Below are positions 1 through 10,869 of a DNA stretch of 64,000 bases, piece by piece; position 1 is the first letter of the stretch, and each line of letters starts with the position of its first letter. The stretch is from positions 18,445 to 82,444 of the forward strand of contig JXTB01000760.1 of the NCBI GenBank assembly GCA_002914805.1, written 5' to 3'. The notes under the pieces were generated by a model that worked only from the letters and a program-made list of their open reading frames with translations, made no database searches and had not been told where the DNA came from. The stretch is from Parasponia andersonii (taxonomy: Eukaryota; Streptophyta; Magnoliopsida; Rosales; Cannabaceae). The translations under genes and the position numbers were made by a program.

Positions 1-1308
1 CTTCCAGTTGAAGAATTTAACTGGAAGGTTCTCGGTACATCAAAGAACCTGGTCGCTTGCGGCTTGATCCCGAAGGGTACCGCGTTCCCAGACCCCCCGG
101 TTATCTCCTCCAGACCGGCAAGCTCGAAGAAGAAGAAGCCCAGGAAGAAGACGGATTTGGGTGCCTCGTCCTCTGGAAAGAGAAAAAGGAAGGCACCGAC
201 CACACCACCTCGCTCAGAGCCCTCATCGCCTGAGACTGTGTCCCTACCAGCTCCTCAACCAGCTCCCCAGGAAGAAGGTAATCTGCACGCTCATTCTAAG
301 TTCTTTTATACTTTGTTCCTTTGCTTATTTAACACCTTCTGTTGTACAGAGATGGTTATTGGAAGCGGCCTGCGAGCTCCTCCATATACTCTCGGGTCAA
401 TGGAAAAAGCCAAAACACCCGAGGGCATGTCGCCATCAAAAGGGAAGGAGAAGGTTGACTGCTCGAAGAAGAGAAAGGTCGCCTTCGAGGATGTCCCGGC
501 AAGCTCACCACCTCCTCAGCCGTCTCAACTAGCGAGTACCACCGAACCTCCTTCTGAAGCAGCCACTTCTTCAGGACCAAGCTTGGTTGATAAAAGCGAC
601 GAGCTTTTTGCACTCCTTGATCAACTACCGGAAAAAGCCGGAATGAGCGCAGCTTTTATCGACCGCTTCACGTCTGAAGAAGGTTGGGAGAGGATGAAGC
701 GACGTTCTGCCAAGGTCGCTTTCGGATCCGCAATGAAGATGCTAGCGAACGTAAGCTTCTTAACCTCTTCTTCATAAATATTTTTGATAACTTGTTTGAA
801 GATTTACATCACTTTCATTTTTCAGACTGCTGCTGCTGCCGTCCTGATGCACGATCCGGTTCTTGAGTGCTTAGAGAAAGCTGAGAAAATCGACGAAATA
901 ACTCAAGCATTCGAGAACTCGGAGAAGGCTTGGGAAGAGGAGAAGGCGAACCTCCTCTCGGAGAAGCAGCAGATGCTCGAGGACCTGAGCAAGGAGAGAC
1001 TCGCCAAGGAAAACTCCGAGGAAAAAGTCAGAGAGCTCGAGAAGGTCGTTTCCGAGTATCCGGACCGTATGAGAGAAGCGACCACCGAGGCGGTTCACAA
1101 AGCCATCGAAGAGTTCAAAGCGACCGAGGTCAAAGAACTCGAAGATAAGGCTAGTGATATCGCCTCGTCGACCATCATTTACAACATATTTTGCGAGCAT
1201 CCGGACTTTAACTTTTCCATCCTTGGCGAGGACGTGGTCAAGCTTGTGCAGAGCTGGAAGGAGGACACAAACAAGGCAGGAGACGATGATGCGAGCCCTT
1301 CTTCGTGA
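1..1308 (+). CDS. Antisense retrotransposon gene, family A copy 1 (3' part, open reading)
   Basis: Three exons, 1-277, 350-750 and 826-1308, joined by GT-AG introns (GTAATC...TACAG and GTAAGC...TTCAG), give 386 open codons and a TGA stop. The same introns recur in the copies at 8567-9926 and 10870-11667. The 5' part, with a PF04195-like domain, lies before the window; base 1 corresponds to about 8630 in copy 2. What is seen: a Pro/Ser-rich basic segment with KKKKPRKK, GKRKRK and KKRKV, which look like nuclear localisation signals, then a short conserved helix region (AGMSAAFIDRF), then a Glu/Lys-rich coiled coil ending in a conserved tail (EHPDFNFSILGEDVV). It runs opposite to gag-pol. Function unknown; nuclear location is an inference. 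The related copies carry stops, this one does not. Confidence 0.75.
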
Positions 1309-2002
1309 AGCTTTTTTTTTTTTTTTTTTTTCTTTTTGACAATGCGGGCTTCGTCCCTTCTGTATTAATAACCTCCTTTTTAATGAAGTTTTTTCTTGCT
1401 CCTGAATTTTTTCCATATATGCTCCTGCAAAAATATCAAAAAGATAGTAATTTTAACCAAGCAGTCGACCACAGGTGATCGATCGGTACGCTTTTAGCGA
1501 TTTAAATCCGACTAACTTAAAACTAGTTTTAAGCGTTAGGATAGGTTAGGTCACTTAAGAAATCAGTTAATACGAGTGATGCAAACTCTAACTGTATTTC
1601 AAAAGTTCCATGTCAAGATAGGATAGCAATATATCACATCGAACAATGAATATTATGCTTAGTTACTTTTTTGTTCGAGGAGGGAAATTGCGTAATACGA
1701 CATGCTGAGGCATGAAGCGAGGATAAAATCCTAAGATTTTAAGGATATTTAGATACGTCGATGAAGTGATCTGAAGCTTAGATACCTCGACGATCTAAAA
1801 CCCTGTCTTCTAAAGATGGACGTTTGCATAGTCCCTTAGGGAACAAGTAGGAGATAACTCTATCTAATCCTACTGCCCCCCGAGTTTTATGGTGTCCGAG
1901 AACTGCCATGAAACTATAATTGAAGACCGAGTTGATGAAGTAATAGCCGAAGGCGAATGACGATTCACGAATTATGATTATGCTTGAAGATATTCATTAA
2001 AA
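1309..2002. other. Non-coding spacer of family A element
   Basis: Between the antisense gene and the integrase. It begins with a poly-T run (about 1312-1333), then AT-rich sequence with no supported ORF. The part up to about 1580 matches 9927-10215 and 11668-11957; beyond 'gatgcaaactc' only this copy continues, because the other two are deleted from there. Confidence 0.6.
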
Positions 2003-2385
2003 TCATTGATAATAACGACGAAGCTGTTCAGCATTCCAAGCATGCTCGATCTTTTGTCCATCGATGCGAGCTAAATGATATGTTCCAGGTCGAATGATAT
2101 CATTAATAACATAAGGTCCTTCCCAAGAGGGGCCAAATACACCAGCACCATGCTCTTTATTATTGGGTAGAACCCGTCGAAGGACGAGATTACCAACTTC
2201 AAAATTCCTTCCTTTGACTTTTGAATTGTAATATCGAGCAGTGCGCCGTTGGTATGATGCAATTCGAAGCTGAGATTGTTCACGTCGTTCTTCTAAAAGA
2301 TCGAGTTCAACTCTTAGCAACACATTATTCTGTTTTTGCTCATAAACAGATCGTCGTAGGGAGCCTGCACCAATTTCAACCTGCC
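2003..2385 (-). pseudogene. Ty3/gypsy integrase C-terminal fragment (Tat type)
   Basis: An open minus-strand reading of about 127 codons ends at a TGA (2003-2005). It contains the Tat-type integrase tail: LDLLEERREQ, RIASYQRRTARYYNSKV, GNLVLRRVLPN, FGPSWEGPY and AWNAEQLRRYYQ. No start codon belongs to it, since it is the end of a polyprotein. The reading stops at the LTR border near 2385; the integrase core, RNase H, RT and gag are absent. Deletion inside the element is the simplest explanation. Confidence 0.88.
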
Positions 2386-3137
2386 CGTTGAAATTATAAA
2401 ATTATAAGTAATTAAGAGATGTGGCTTGTGTAAATTGAAGTAGTAAATTAAAGCAAATAAAGAGAGAGGGATTTATAGTGGTTCGGCCCCAAAAAAGATG
2501 AGCCTACGTCCACTGTTTTCTCACTATATTCTGAAGAATTACACACTCAGGGTTACAAACTTGTCTGGAAAAAACTGAAGAACAATGGGAAAGACAAGCT
2601 ATTGAGAATACTAAGAACAACTACTCGATGCTCTTTAAACTCGTATATCCGAAGCTTAGAGTTTAGAATATTTTCTGTGTATTGTGGTTGTGTAGAGCTT
2701 GATCGTGTCCTCTCTTGGAACATAGAGTCCCCTTTATATATAGATCATAGTGATCTTATGTCCCTAGGATCCTAATTGCATAAACGGGTAACTATTCAAT
2801 TGGGTAACAATAAATTAAGTAATAATGTAATTGGATAACTACTCAAAAAGGATGACTAGTTAATCGCAAATGGGAGTCTTCAGTTTCCCTTTTCTTGTAG
2901 GTTTCTTCCACAGCATTTACTTGTTTCCCTCTTCTTGTAGGTTTCTTTTATTGTATTTGCGTGTTTCCCCTTTCTTTATAGGTTTCCTGTTTGTCAAGGA
3001 AAACTGCACGGAGTAGGTCGCACAAAAACCTGCGGAAGAGGTCGCATATATTCTTCATGTGGAAGGTCGCACATATCCTTCACGGAGGAGGTCGCATACA
3101 CATCATATGCGACCTTAGGATTTTAGACCGTACAACA
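2386..3137 (-). repeat. Family A LTR (copy A1)
   Basis: Shares the family LTR core (GATGTGGCTTGTGTAAA, TTTATAGTGGTTC, GATGAGC-TACGTCCA) and the end GGATTTTAGACCG-ACAACA with the LTRs at 5544, 10418 and 12160. At about 752 bp it is longer than the 611 bp of the 12160 copy and more diverged, so it is probably a subfamily. The start (CGTTGAAATT) looks like a mutated TGTTGA. A TTTCCCTTTTCTTGTAGGTTT-like motif repeats three times at 2886-2990. Confidence 0.8.
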
Positions 3138-3335
3138 ACTACCATACTGATGGAGCGGTGGTTCAAAGGACTCCTCTTTAGGAATTGAAGATGTTACCTC
3201 TCTCTTAATTTGTCAAAATATTATTGAGCAGAAAATTGGGATTTTTGAAGTCTCTTGGGCTGGGAAATTGGGAAATTTTCTTCGATTTTTATACGATACA
3301 CGTTTTTGTATTGGTCTAATATAGTTGAATATTTA
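3138..3335. repeat. Host flank, duplicated at 4059-4256
   Basis: These 198 bases directly follow the LTR and recur at 4059-4256 with only about two differences. An N (3336) follows this copy. Only the first copy has an LTR on its left. This is best read as the right flank of the insertion on one haplotype, with the second copy coming from a haplotype without the insertion. Confidence 0.8.
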
Positions 3336-3336
3336 N
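3336..3336. other. Single N: probable contig join
   Basis: The single N stands at the exact end of a 198-bp sequence that is found again 723 bases downstream, which suggests two overlapping contigs were placed end to end. Confidence 0.7.
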
Positions 3337-4058
3337 TATAATTACTACTTAAAGTGTATCCATCTTTAATGTTGAAAGTAAAGATAATTACTACTTAAAT
3401 TAAGTCTTGCTATTTATTTCAAAAACAATAAAGAGTCTTGCTACGATTCAGTAAAACTTAAACACCATAGCTGTCTTGCTAGCCGGACAATATAGCTCAT
3501 ATAGAAAATATTTTTCTTAGTATCAGTCATGACCAGCTAGATTGACCCAAGCATAGTAACAGAATTCATGATAGTTATTTTGGTGGGTTAAAAGGTGCAA
3601 AAGCTAGCTTGGGTCATTTAATATATAATAGTCTTTTTTCCCAAAAAGCAAAAAAGAAATTCTTTTTTTGATCAACTCCTAAAAATATAACAAATCGTAG
3701 TGATGGACTATTGGCCTTGATTGTTTAATTATTCCATTGCCTCTTCGGTCAGCACCGTCAATTCTGGGAGCTAGAATGCTAGCTAGATATGCAAGCTGAA
3801 TGGTTATAAATATTTCAAATACTGTGGTTATTACTAGTTCCATTTCTCTTCCTCAGTGGGTTCAAAGAAGACGAGAAAAACAAGGATAGGGAATAAATTC
3901 TCCCACAGAAAAAAAAAAAAAGAAAAGGAAAAACCCACACACACTATTTATCTAATAATAATTTCATTCTAATAAATTTGACATTAAGTAATCTCGTTTC
4001 CCAGATTTACGTCCCAGAATTTGAATTCATAACTTTTTTATTAAAAAGTACCTTAGTA
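3337..4058. other. Gene-free sequence left of the empty insertion site
   Basis: AT-rich, with short homopolymers (poly-A at 3908-3925) and no ORF with recognisable product. If the haplotype interpretation holds, this is the DNA to the left of the family A insertion on the chromosome lacking it. Confidence 0.5.
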
Positions 4059-4256
4059 ACTACCATACTGATGGAGCGGTGGTTTAAAGGACTCCTCTTT
4101 AGGAATTGAAGATGGTACCTCTCTCTTAATTTGTCAAAATATTATTGAGCAGAAAATTGGGATTTTTGAAGTCTCTTGGGCTGGGAAATTGGGAAATTTT
4201 CTTCGATTTTTATACGATACACGTTTTTGTATTGGTCTAATATAGTTGAATATTTA
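4059..4256. repeat. Second copy of host flank, no LTR (empty site)
   Basis: Matches 3138-3335. It starts with ACTAC, the five bases right after the LTR at 3137, but here they follow ordinary sequence (CCTTAGTA). This is what an unoccupied target site looks like. Confidence 0.78.
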
Positions 4257-5543
4257 GTTTCTACCTTTTTGGTTCCGAAATTCAAAACCTGAACACCCTT
4301 TTAGATATTTTATTGTTCTTGAGGAAATTAAGGCCGCCCACTATCAGCGAAACCGGCTATAAGATTAAAACGCTTTTTCAAAGTTGGAGAACTCAATTGG
4401 GATGGAAAGTTATTTTTGTATATAGTGAATAATATGCTTGTTGCTCTTTGATATTTTAGACTATTGGTGGACCAGGACCATGGTCCATGGATCCTGCAAC
4501 AATCCCTTTGTACCGTTTGATACCCAAGAGTGAACAGGTTTCATTGAAGTTTCAGTCTTCTTCGGCTGTTAGTGTTGAGTTTACGCACTTGTTTGGTTTG
4601 GTCATTTAGGGCTATTTTTGGTTCACAGCATAGTTTGTCATAAAGAATTTTGCTGCCTTTTTTTTTTGGGGGACCTCTCGTGGTGGTGTAAATTTAAAAG
4701 AGAACCTTGCATTTTTATTAGGCATGAGATGTATTATTTGGCACTTTTTTTCTTAAATTTACTTAGTGAAAGATAAATGTTGGTGTTGAATTTTGTCTAT
4801 ACGCCAATGTGTGTACAATGATGGAGTCAGTATAGGGCGCAAGACAATTTTCAAAATACAATAATGAAATAAAAAGTACCTAAAATTTTATAATAGTATT
4901 GAACCAAATGAAAATAAAGTAGTACACTAGAATCCATCATGAAAATTTTCACTAAAAATATGACTTTTTTTCTTCAATTTCTTATTTCATGAAGGAGTTG
5001 TCTTTACCTGTCTATTCCTATGACAAAGAAAATTTAGATTACTTGTAAAAATTAAATAAATGAGTTTTGGGTAGAGTAAAAATAAATTCATAGTGAAGGC
5101 ATAATTGTAAAAAATAACAAATAGGGGGGCAAAGTAGATAAATTTTTTTATTTTATATATAAAATTAAAAGAAAAAAAATGGAGGGGTGGTTGGTCCCCC
5201 TTCCGTCTACCTCTGTCACACACGATGTAGTTACACTAAAAAGATCATTCTCTAATCTTTTTTATGAGAGTGATTGGATAGGTTTGCTAGGTCACGATTT
5301 TGGCAGAGAAAATATAGGATTAATTGGCGTATTAAGATTTCGGTAAATGTGACAGCTTACTTTATCAGTGAGAAAGAAAGAGGATGTGTTCGGTGATCCC
5401 ACGGCTTAAGGGGCATCTCTCATTCAAGGCCCGAGGTTCAATGGTTCCACGTGTGTTTTCCGTAGCTGTAGTTGTGCTCTTTACGGTTGGGACCATAACT
5501 TGCTTGATAATAGGAGTCTATTTGGTACGAATTAATCTTTAGG
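4257..5543. other. Intergenic, no gene seen
   Basis: AT-rich with T-runs. I see no coding similarity. The 78-codon minus reading near 4987-5223 is low-complexity (FFSFNFIYKIKKFIYF) and not believable. Confidence 0.5.
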
Positions 5544-6205
5544 TGATTTGACGGAGGTTTTGTTGACAATAAATTTAGAAATGATTTGACGGAAGTTTTG
5601 TCGATAATAAATTTAGAAAAAATTATAAAATGTGGTACGAAATATGACTTGTGTGAATAGGATTATTAATCAAAATAAATAAAGAGATAAAGATTTTATA
5701 GTGGTTCAGTCCCGAAAAAAATGAATTTACGTCTACTTTTTTTCACTATTTTCTGGAGAATTACAAGAACTCAAAATTACAATGTGTTGTCTGGAAAGAA
5801 GAAGAAAACACTCTCAAGAATCCCTCCGCTTCTCTAGATTAGAAAAAGTCTTTTTTTTCGAAGCATTGAACTCCCTTTATATAGATGAGAGTAACTCAAT
5901 ATTCATAATTGCGAGAATAGGTAACTACACAATCGGATAATACAATTTGAGTAACAATATAATTGGGTAATCACTTAAATTAGGTAACTGGTCGAACTTG
6001 AAAGAGAAACTTTTGTTTCCCTTTCCTTGTAGGTTATCCGTTTGACGAAGCATAGATTAGTCTCCTTTTCATTTTGGTTGCACATAACCTATTCGGAGGA
6101 GGTCGCACGTAACTTATACGGTGGAGGTCACATGCAATCCTTTCGGATGAGGTCGCACTTAATCTTACTCATGCGACCTGACATAGGATTTTAGACCGCA
6201 TAATA
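5544..6205 (-). repeat. Family A LTR (copy A2, left/3' LTR)
   Basis: Matches the family LTR from the GGAGGTTTTGT start to ACCGCATAATA, where the usual final CA has become TA. The first ~38 bases (TGATTTGACGGAGGTTTTGT...) are tandemly duplicated. It is followed at once by a polypurine tract read on minus, so this is the 3' LTR of a minus-oriented element. Confidence 0.82.
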
Positions 6206-6429
6206 ATTGCTCCCCAGCTCTGTTAGTTCTTAAGGACAAAATGGAGCTTCCTTTTAATGTAAGTGAGTGCGAACTTAAAAAATACGACGTCACGACCTAA
6301 ACTTGAGATCCTTGAAGAGTCGAAGAGTCGCCAGATCTCAAATCTCACTTTTCTCAAGATCACGCGCACCTTTTTCTGACAGATGAAAACACGTGTCGCC
6401 TTTTCTAAGAAAAATAGCAGAACTCGAGG
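6206..6429 (-). other. PPT and leader next to LTR A2
   Basis: Begins ATTGCTCCCCAGCTCT, on minus a purine-rich AGAGCTGGGGAGCAAT, the expected plus-strand primer site beside the 3' LTR. The rest repeats at 6801-7024. It ends at the N at 6430. Confidence 0.7.
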
Positions 6430-6430
6430 N
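6430..6430. other. Single N: probable contig join
   Basis: The sequence after the N restarts at the equivalent of 5833, so 5833-6429 is repeated at 6431-7022 with a few mismatches. Unmerged overlap is likely. Confidence 0.7.
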
Positions 6431-6800
6431 TCTAGATTAGAAAAAGTCTTTTTTTTCGAAGCATTGAACTCCCTTTATATAGATGAGAGTAACTCAATAT
6501 TCATAATTGCGAGAATAGGTAACTATGTCGAATAATACAATTTGAGTAACAATATAATTGGGTAATCACTTAAATTGAGTAACTGGTCGAACTTGAAAGA
6601 GAAACTTTTGTTTCCCTTTCCTTGTAGGTTATCCGTTTGACGAAGCATAGACTAGTCTTCTTTTCATTTTGGTTGCACATAACCTATTCGGAGGAGGTTG
6701 CATGTAACTTATGCGGTGAAGGTCGCATGCAACCCTTTCGGATGAGGTCGCACTTAATCTTACTCATGCGACCTGACATAGGATTTTAGACCGCATAACA
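6431..6800 (-). repeat. Family A LTR (copy A3, cut by contig join)
   Basis: Equivalent to the distal part of LTR A2 (5833-6205), with the intact end GACCGCATAACA. Its left part is missing because the contig begins here. Confidence 0.8.
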
Positions 6801-6816
6801 ATTGCCCCCCAGCTCT
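6801..6816 (-). promoter_or_regulatory. Polypurine tract
   Basis: On minus the sequence reads AGAGCTGGGGGGCAAT immediately before the LTR start TGTTATGCGG. A G-rich purine run in this position is the usual primer for second-strand synthesis, and it fixes the element's direction as minus. Confidence 0.8.
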
Positions 6817-7055
6817 GTTAGTTCTTTAGGACAAAATGGAACTTCCTTTTAATGTAAGTGAGTGCGAACTTAAAAAATACGACGTCACGACCTAGACTTG
6901 AGATCCTTGAAGAGTCGAAGAGTCGCTAGATCTCAAATCTCATATTTCTCAAGATCACGCGCACCTTTTTCTGACAGATGAAAACACGTGTCGCCTTTTC
7001 TAATAAAAATAGTAGAACTCGAGGAGACTCAAGGATATCGATGATGCCAACTGTC

Positions 7056-7064
7056 GTCTATAAA
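7056..7064 (+). promoter_or_regulatory. Possible TATA box of the antisense gene
   Basis: GTCTATAAAC stands about 320 bases before a probable 5'-UTR donor (7380) and about 710 before the ATG at 7771. It is the best TATA-like match between the PPT and the gene. A single motif; no transcript evidence. Confidence 0.35.
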
Positions 7065-7770
7065 CTGAATCATTTCAAATTTTGAAACATACTGATTTAA
7101 TTTCAGAAAAAATCAAATCCCGTGTGAATTTCGACCTTTAGATCTGAAAATCAAATACCTTGATCTAAAGCTGTGATTTAGTGATGCTCGAGAAATAAAT
7201 ATCGGAAATCAATCCGCTTCTGCTTTTTCATTACAGACTCTCGTTTTCCATCTTTCTAAAATCCCGAAGTATTTCAGAGCAAACCCTACAGCGTCGTTTC
7301 GTTCTTCAGCTCACACAATTCCAGTATCTTCTCCGACGGAGTTCAAACCATATCTCAATCCCTCCGCTTTCGAAGAAAGGTTAGTACATTTCTTCTCTCC
7401 TATTGTTCTTCGTCTGTTCTCGGAAAAACTTATTTAGTTTTAATTTCTAGGAATTGAAACACATCCCATATTCAGACGAACTGGAATGGGAATTTTTCAG
7501 ATCCCCCTTTACCGGTTCATAGAATAGACTCTTTACTAGATAATGGTCAAAGACAAACTCGTGAAAAGAGTTTCTAGGGTCTGATACCCTATTTATTTTT
7601 TTTTTTTGACGAACTGCTTGAGCAATTTTTTTGAATCCGTAGACTAATTAGAAAAAATTCGATGAGCTTGCTTGTTAATATAATCCTAGGGTGAACTCCC
7701 AAAATTTACTAGCACATAGGAAAATCCTTGATGCTCGCATAGGATTAAACCCATCCATATTTCTTTTCAG

Positions 7771-9926
7771 ATGTCTAATAGTGAGGATTTTAGGGAAGGG
7801 AATGCATTCTCAGGATAATCTGAGAACTCTAGTGTTAGCTCCATAAACCTTGAAGATTACCTTGTGCCAGAACCCGAGGTAAAGATAACAGGGGTCAGGC
7901 AAAATAGTCCTCGCATAGGCGACCTCCCTCAGGACCAGTGGCCTCGACATATCAGGGATGCCCCTGCTTTCGCATCGGGCTATCAATACGTAGAGGGGAA
8001 TTGGTCATGTACCAATATAAGGATGAGCTGCACATCGAACAAGCTCAGCAAAATCATGTGCAACTATAAGATCGCCATCTCTCTTCGCCTACCCATGGAA
8101 TTCAATCGACCTCACACACCATCACGCGAAATTAACTCATTTTCTGAAGCAGTTCTCAACTGCGGTGTCCACCTCCCACTTCATCTATATATAAAATCAA
8201 TTATCGACTACTATGGGGTCGTCCCTTTCCTACTGACTCCTAATACATATGGATATATGGTAGGTTTGTACATACTTTACCACAAATTAGGTTTAGACTC
8301 CCCCTCTTCTGAAGAGTTCGCTTGGTTTTACCAAGTGAAATCAAACCCGTCAGATCTTGGCTTCTTTTATGCGAGTAAATGGTCGAACCAGGCAATAAAA
8401 ATAATATACGGGGTTCGCAACAATATGGGAAAATAGAAAAATCCATTTTTTCACTTTGACTATGCGGATAACTGCATCTTTCAAAATCCTGGTAGGTAGT
8501 TTTTCAATTTATCGTCTTTTTCTGTGTTGTTATATTTATCCTGATCGCACTCGAATGTCATCGCAGACAACAGGGAACAACCCAAACTTTCCAGGGAACA
8601 GCTCGCAAGGGTGTACAGAATCAACGACCTTCCAATTGAGGAATTTAATTGGACGGTACTTGGAACTTTCAAGAACCTGGTCGCTTGCGGTCTGCTTCCA
8701 AAGAGAGCCCATTCCCTGACCCCCCCGTCCGTTCGTCCAGACCTTCGAGCTCGAAGAAAAAGAAGCCAAGGAAACAGATGGATATAAGTGCCTCGTCTTC
8801 CAGACTTAGGCAACGAAAAGCACCTACCACCCCTCTAGCTTCAGAACCTTCTTCTCCAGAAACAGCGTCACCACCAGCTCCTCAACCAGCTCCTCAACAA
8901 GAAGAGGGTAATCATATGTATATACATTTTCTAATTATCATTATATTATATCACCTCACTCACTGACATATCTGTACATAGATGATTATTGATAGCGGCC
9001 TACAAGTACCACCCTCCACTCTCAGGTCCATGGCAAAATCCAAGACACCGGAGAGCACTCCTCCGTCATCGAAAGGGAAAGAGAAGGTAGACAACTCCAA
9101 AAAATGAAAAGTTGCCTTCGAGGATATCCCGGCAAGCTCGCCTCCTCCACAGCCTCAGACAACGAGCCATTCTGAACCACCCAAAGAGGCTTCCACCTCT
9201 TCGGAACTGATCCTGGTAGATAAGGATGAGGAACTCTTCGCGCTCCTCAATTAATTACCAGAGAAGGCTGGTATGAGCGCAGCCTTCATTGATCGCTTCA
9301 CTTTTGAGGAGGGCTGAGAATGGATGAAGCGACGATCTGCCAAGGTTGTCTTTGGTTCTGCAATGAGGATGCTGGCCAATGTAAGTACCTTTTTATTCTC
9401 TCCTCAAATGTATTATTTCTTGGTATTAATGGTTATATTTTCAGACTGCAGCTGCTGCTGTCCTGATGCATGACCCGGTCCTCGAATGCTTGGAAAAGAC
9501 CGAAAAAATTGAAGAGGTAATCCAAGCATTCGAGAACTCGAAGAAAGCTCGAGAGGAGGAGAAAAAAGCCTTTGACTTGGAGAGGCAGCAACTGCTTGAA
9601 GGCCTGGCCAAGGAGAAGCTCGAGAAGGAGAACCTCGAGGAGAAAGTCAAAGAGCTCGAGAAAACTATCTCTGAGCATCCGGATCGTATGAGGGAGGCGC
9701 AACAGAGGCAGTTCACAAACCTATCGAAGAGTTCAAGGCGACTGAAGTCAAAGAGCTCGATGATAAAGCTAGTGACATCGCCTCGTCGACCATTATTTTT
9801 AATATCTTCTGCGAGCATCCGGACTTTGACTTCTCTATCCTTGGTGAGGACGTGGTCGAGCTTGTCCAGAGTTAAAGGGATGATACTGCCAAAACTGGGG
9901 ATGGCGGTGCGAGCACTTCCGCATAA
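7771..9926 (+). pseudogene. Antisense retrotransposon gene, family A copy 2 (full length, broken)
   Basis: Most complete family A copy. A 5'-UTR intron (about 7380-7770) ends in TTTTCAG right before the ATG. Exons approx. 7771-8491, 8567-8907, 8982-9380, 9445-9926. Exon 1 encodes a domain like PF04195: AVLNCGVHLPLHLYIKSI, LLTPNTYGYMVGLYIL, DLGFFYASKW. Later exons give the basic NLS-like region (KKKKPRK) and coiled coil seen in copy 1. Disabling changes: TAA early in exon 1 (7816), TAG after NNMGK (8434), TGA near 9104, TAA at 9253, TGA near 9315, and a frameshift near 9700 in the coiled coil. It runs opposite to gag-pol. Activity of this copy is very unlikely. Confidence 0.75.
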
Positions 9927-10184
9927 TATACACTTGAATTTTTTTCATTATTTTTTAGAACAATGCGGGCTTGGTCTCCCTTCCTCTCTCTGCTTATGTA
10001 CGGGTGCAAAATTTCTTTTAATGAATATTATTTTTTTCCCGTCAGATATTCCTGCAAAATAATGAAAACACAACACTAATTTTAACTAAGTAGTCAATCA
10101 CTAAGTAACTGATTAGTACGTTTTTTACGATTTGAATCCCACTAACTTAAAACGAGTTTTAAGTGTTAGGATAGGTTAGGTCAC

Positions 10185-10355
10185 TTAAGAAAATAGCAAA
10201 TACGAGTGATGCAAACTCAACTGTCTCTGAGCAAGGTTTTCTGATGCGGTCATGGTAGGCTGATCCTGAGCAGGATCTGTCTGTGCAGCAGCAGTATTTT
10301 GGGGTTGGTTTTGGCTAGTTCCGGTGACTCTAGTAGTATTTCTGGTGTTTGCCAT
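10185..10355 (-). pseudogene. gag N-terminus remnant
   Basis: A minus-strand ATG 60 bases inside the primer site opens a 57-codon reading beginning MANTRNTTRVTGTSQNQPQ. Its position (just after LTR and PBS) identifies it as the gag start. It is Gln/Thr-rich and runs into unrelated sequence after ENLAQRQ, where the deletion removed the rest of gag and all of pol. Confidence 0.7.
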
Positions 10356-10398
10356 TATTAAAAAAACAAAATTTGACAAACTGTTTTGGCCGGAATAG

Positions 10399-10415
10399 CC
10401 CTCCTTCTAGTGCCA
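10399..10415 (-). promoter_or_regulatory. Primer binding site, family A
   Basis: On minus, TGGCACTAGAAGGAGGG follows the LTR end (CAACA plus two bases). The TGG start fits a tRNA 3' CCA; I do not assign the tRNA. The copy at 12141-12157 reads TGGCGCTAGAAGGAGGG. Confidence 0.65.
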
Positions 10416-10417
10416 AT

Positions 10418-10868
10418 TGTTGATAGAGGTTTTGTCAATAATAAATTTAGAAAAAATTACGAGATGTGGCTTGTGTAAATAGGGTTATTAATCAAAGTAA
10501 ATAAAGAGGCAAAGATTTTATAGTGGTTCAGCCCCGAAAAAGATGAGCTTACGTCCACTTTCTCTATTTTTTGGAGAATTATAAGAACTCAAAATTACAA
10601 TGTGTTATCTAAGAAAACACTCTTAAGAATTCCTCCGCCTCTCTAGATTAGAAAAAGTCTTTTTTTCGAAGCATTGAACTCCCTTTATATAGATGAAGGT
10701 AACTCAATGTTCTTAATTGCGAGAATGAGTAACTACACAATCGGGTAATATAATTTGACTAACAATATAATTAGGTAATCACTTAAATTGGGTAACTGGT
10801 CGAACTTGAAAGAGAAACTTTTGTTTCCCTTTCCTTGTAGGTTACCCATTTGACGAAGCATAGACTAG
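10418..10868 (-). repeat. Family A LTR (copy A4, cut by contig join)
   Basis: Starts TGTTGATAGAGGTTTTGTC and follows LTR A5 closely for about 450 bases until the N at 10869. Confidence 0.83.
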
Positions 10869-10869
10869 N
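10869..10869. other. Single N: probable contig join
   Basis: The bases after the N match those from about 9127 onward; about 1.74 kb (9127-10868 against 10870-12611) is present twice with a few percent difference. Confidence 0.7.

Larger units (their letters stand above)
1..3137 (-). mobile_element. Family A Tat-like LTR element, deleted, left end outside window
   Basis: The window opens inside this element. Reading left to right it has an antisense gene on plus (1-1308), a non-coding stretch, an integrase C-terminus on minus (2003-2385), then an LTR (2386-3137) ending in ACAACA. In an intact element of this kind the integrase would be followed by RNase H, RT, protease, gag and a primer site before the LTR. 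Here integrase runs straight into the LTR, so most of gag-pol is deleted. The right flank is ACTAC, which also occurs at an apparently empty site at 4059-4063. Confidence 0.85.

Noticed and set aside
871..1416. 181-codon minus reading opposite the antisense gene's coiled coil
   Set aside because: Leu/Phe/Arg-rich mirror of a Glu/Lys coiled coil; the plus frame has introns and conserved copies.
4440..4640. Possible exon remnant (GGACCAGGACCATGGTCC region)
   Set aside because: A short palindromic stretch and a brief open frame only; no recognisable protein.
5395..5460. tRNA/SINE-like segment with GAGGTTCAAT
   Set aside because: Single short match, no A-box at the right distance and no poly-A or second copy.
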